A stretch of DNA of 64,000 bases from Symbiodinium microadriaticum (Eukaryota; Sar; Dinophyceae; Suessiales; Symbiodiniaceae), in the NCBI GenBank assembly GCA_001939145.1, contig LSRX01001120.1, forward strand, positions 1 to 64,000, read 5' to 3'. A model generated the notes under the pieces. The model worked only from the letters and a program-made list of their open reading frames with translations, was not told the origin of the DNA and did no database searches. Made by a program: the position numbers and the translations under genes. Positions 62,610 through 64,000 of the stretch are shown here, piece after piece (position 1 is the stretch's first letter; every line of letters starts with the position of its first letter).

Positions 62610-64000
62610 AATGAACCATACTGAACCATTGCTGAAAGTCATGATGAGTCAAGAGATATAATATAATCGGGCACACACTACATGCGCAATGAAGAAGCCT
62701 AGGGCCGTACGGACCCACCAAGAGCGCGCCGGACAATACGACAGAGAGTATTTGCGCGGGGCGTTCATTGCTCTTGCAATAAGCATCGCTAGCACAATCC
62801 AGTGCGGCTCGTGCCGGACTTATGTTGCTTCGCACTATTTGCTGATGTGCAAGGTATGCACATTCGTCAAAACTTTAGGTCACTGAGCGGATGGCTAAAG
62901 GGGTCACGAATGAGTAGAGCGTTTCTGGGAAATATGTGGACGGGGAGAGGAGGAAACGATGTCTGCTGAATGGGCGTCGACTCAAAAGACCGTGCTAGTC
63001 GTAGAAGAAACATAGGGCATTGCCGAAACCATCCTCCTTTCACCTCGTGGCTGAAGCCCCGTGTCTCAAAGTAGTCTCTTCCGCTTGGCTCGTGTAATCA
63101 CAGATGACAACAGGCCACACCGTGAAGGGGGCTCTGACACTTGACAATTGTTGCTATGAGCCAGTCGGCAGCATGCTCCAAGGCATAATGCCGACAGCTG
63201 CAGTTTGCAACAAGCGCTAAACAGCTACAGCTACATGCAGTCAAAGTTGTGTTGCAAAATACAAAGGGTTGTTGCACGTAGATGGTCTTCAAGCAGAGAG
63301 ATGGGCGAAGACCACGTTGCCGATTTCTGCCATAGAAGGCGAGTACTGAGCACCACTAGATCACGAGATTCCTTCCTACAGCTACAACAGCGCTTGGCTG
63401 TGCCATGGTGGAGCAGCTCCGGCTCTTTGAGGAAGGGGAAGATGACATAGATCTGGTGCTTTGGCATGTTAAATGCAGTAGCAGCTGCGTGGACTGTAAG
63501 TGCTGCTTTGCAGCCGCCTCCGTGATGTCGAATTCGAAGCAGCTTGGTTGTAGGATGATTGTGCAAGAGGGAAGCTTCAAGATCAAGACTACAATCCCTT
63601 CATTCCAGAGTCCTCAATCCCTGCGTGGAAGACTGTTCCAATTCTTGCTTCTATTTATCATCATTAGCTTTCATTCAGGGAGTGTTTTTCCCTCTCTCTG
63701 TACTCAGCGGTACTCAGCCTCCAGTAAACGGCTCCAGCTTCTCGGACAGGTTTGTCAGCACCCAGCAAAAAGAGTCTTTCAGCTTACAAGACCACCCCGT
63801 GAGGCACCCCAGTAAAGGATGCGAGCTTTGAGAGACTGTTCGACAACCCCGGCCCTGCGAGTTGGCACAACACCGCAGAACACACGCGAAACAGGGGCGG
63901 GAACATGTGTGCGGGACTCCGGTGAGAACACGATTTTTGGCACAGACAGGAGTCGCAGCCAGAATGTGTTTGGCGGTGGGAGCACGGAAGTGCCAAGGAG
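62610..64000. other. Unassigned end of window
   Basis: Frames at 62,689-62,886 and 63,405-63,815 (VEQLRLFEEGEDDIDLVLWH, then Cys-rich and hydrophobic stretches) may contain exons running past the window edge. No family is recognised. Confidence 0.3.

Noticed and set aside
1..64000. tRNA, rRNA, CRISPR, bacterial operons or phage genes
   Set aside because: No cloverleaf, rRNA signature, regular spacer array or prokaryotic gene order was seen; splicing and repeats indicate nuclear eukaryotic DNA.

Overview
This window reads as nuclear DNA of a dinoflagellate, most likely a Symbiodiniaceae alga. The reasons are: mixed base composition with a few AT-rich patches; short TTTAGGG/CCCTAAA blocks of the plant and alveolate telomere type; a decayed Copia retroelement of the kind common in Symbiodinium genomes; and very small introns whose donors are GC, GA or GT and whose acceptors are almost always AG followed by G. 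Apart from a tentative spliced-leader relic at 10,072 and one minus-strand stretch I could not identify, every recognisable coding segment is on the + strand, as expected for unidirectional dinoflagellate gene clusters. Runs of N at 58,917-59,069 and single Ns at 3,701 and 7,908 show a draft assembly.

Layout. 0-8.4 kb: repeat-rich DNA with fragments of retroelement-like ORFs (1.3-1.8 kb), a small membrane and coiled-coil ORF (2.4-2.8 kb), a long coiled-coil ORF broken by an in-frame TAG and a frameshift (4.7-5.9 kb), a telomere-type tract (6.9 kb) and foldback palindromes (7.3-8.3 kb). 8.4-20.5 kb: unassigned DNA with a possible spliced-leader relic (10.07 kb) and several tandem repeats. 20.5-24.4 kb: a block of nested satellites, including a GGGACCTATTT higher-order repeat and a (CTG)n tract. 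24.7-26.2 kb: the Copia fossil, in which reverse transcriptase and RNase H motifs are still readable. 26.2-30.9 kb: unassigned DNA and a cluster of (GA)n blocks. 31.0-54.0 kb: the main content, a long series of exons encoding thrombospondin type 1 (TSP1) repeats, interrupted by a J-domain (34.2-34.4 kb), satellite DNA (35.9-36.3 and 40.6-41.7 kb) and an unassigned ORF island (47.8-49.0 kb). 54.5-55.8 kb: a glycosyltransferase family 25 gene. 57-59 kb: unassigned ORFs, satellites and the N gap. 60.6-62.6 kb: a TraB/PrgY-like membrane protein gene.

How the genes fit together. Splicing out 17 short introns inside the TSP1 region restores canonical TSP1 spacing (DC, WxxW, CSxxCG, RxR, GGxxC, CxxxC) across each junction. 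Nine donors are GC, five GA and three GT, so a caller that expects only GT-AG would miss most of this gene. The product would be a large secreted or surface adhesive protein carrying many WxxW sequences, which in other eukaryotes are sites of C-mannosylation. A glycosyltransferase lies 0.5 kb downstream on the same strand. A functional link is only inferred. The TraB-like and J-domain genes share the same splice style. I saw no tRNA, rRNA, CRISPR or bacterial-type operon.
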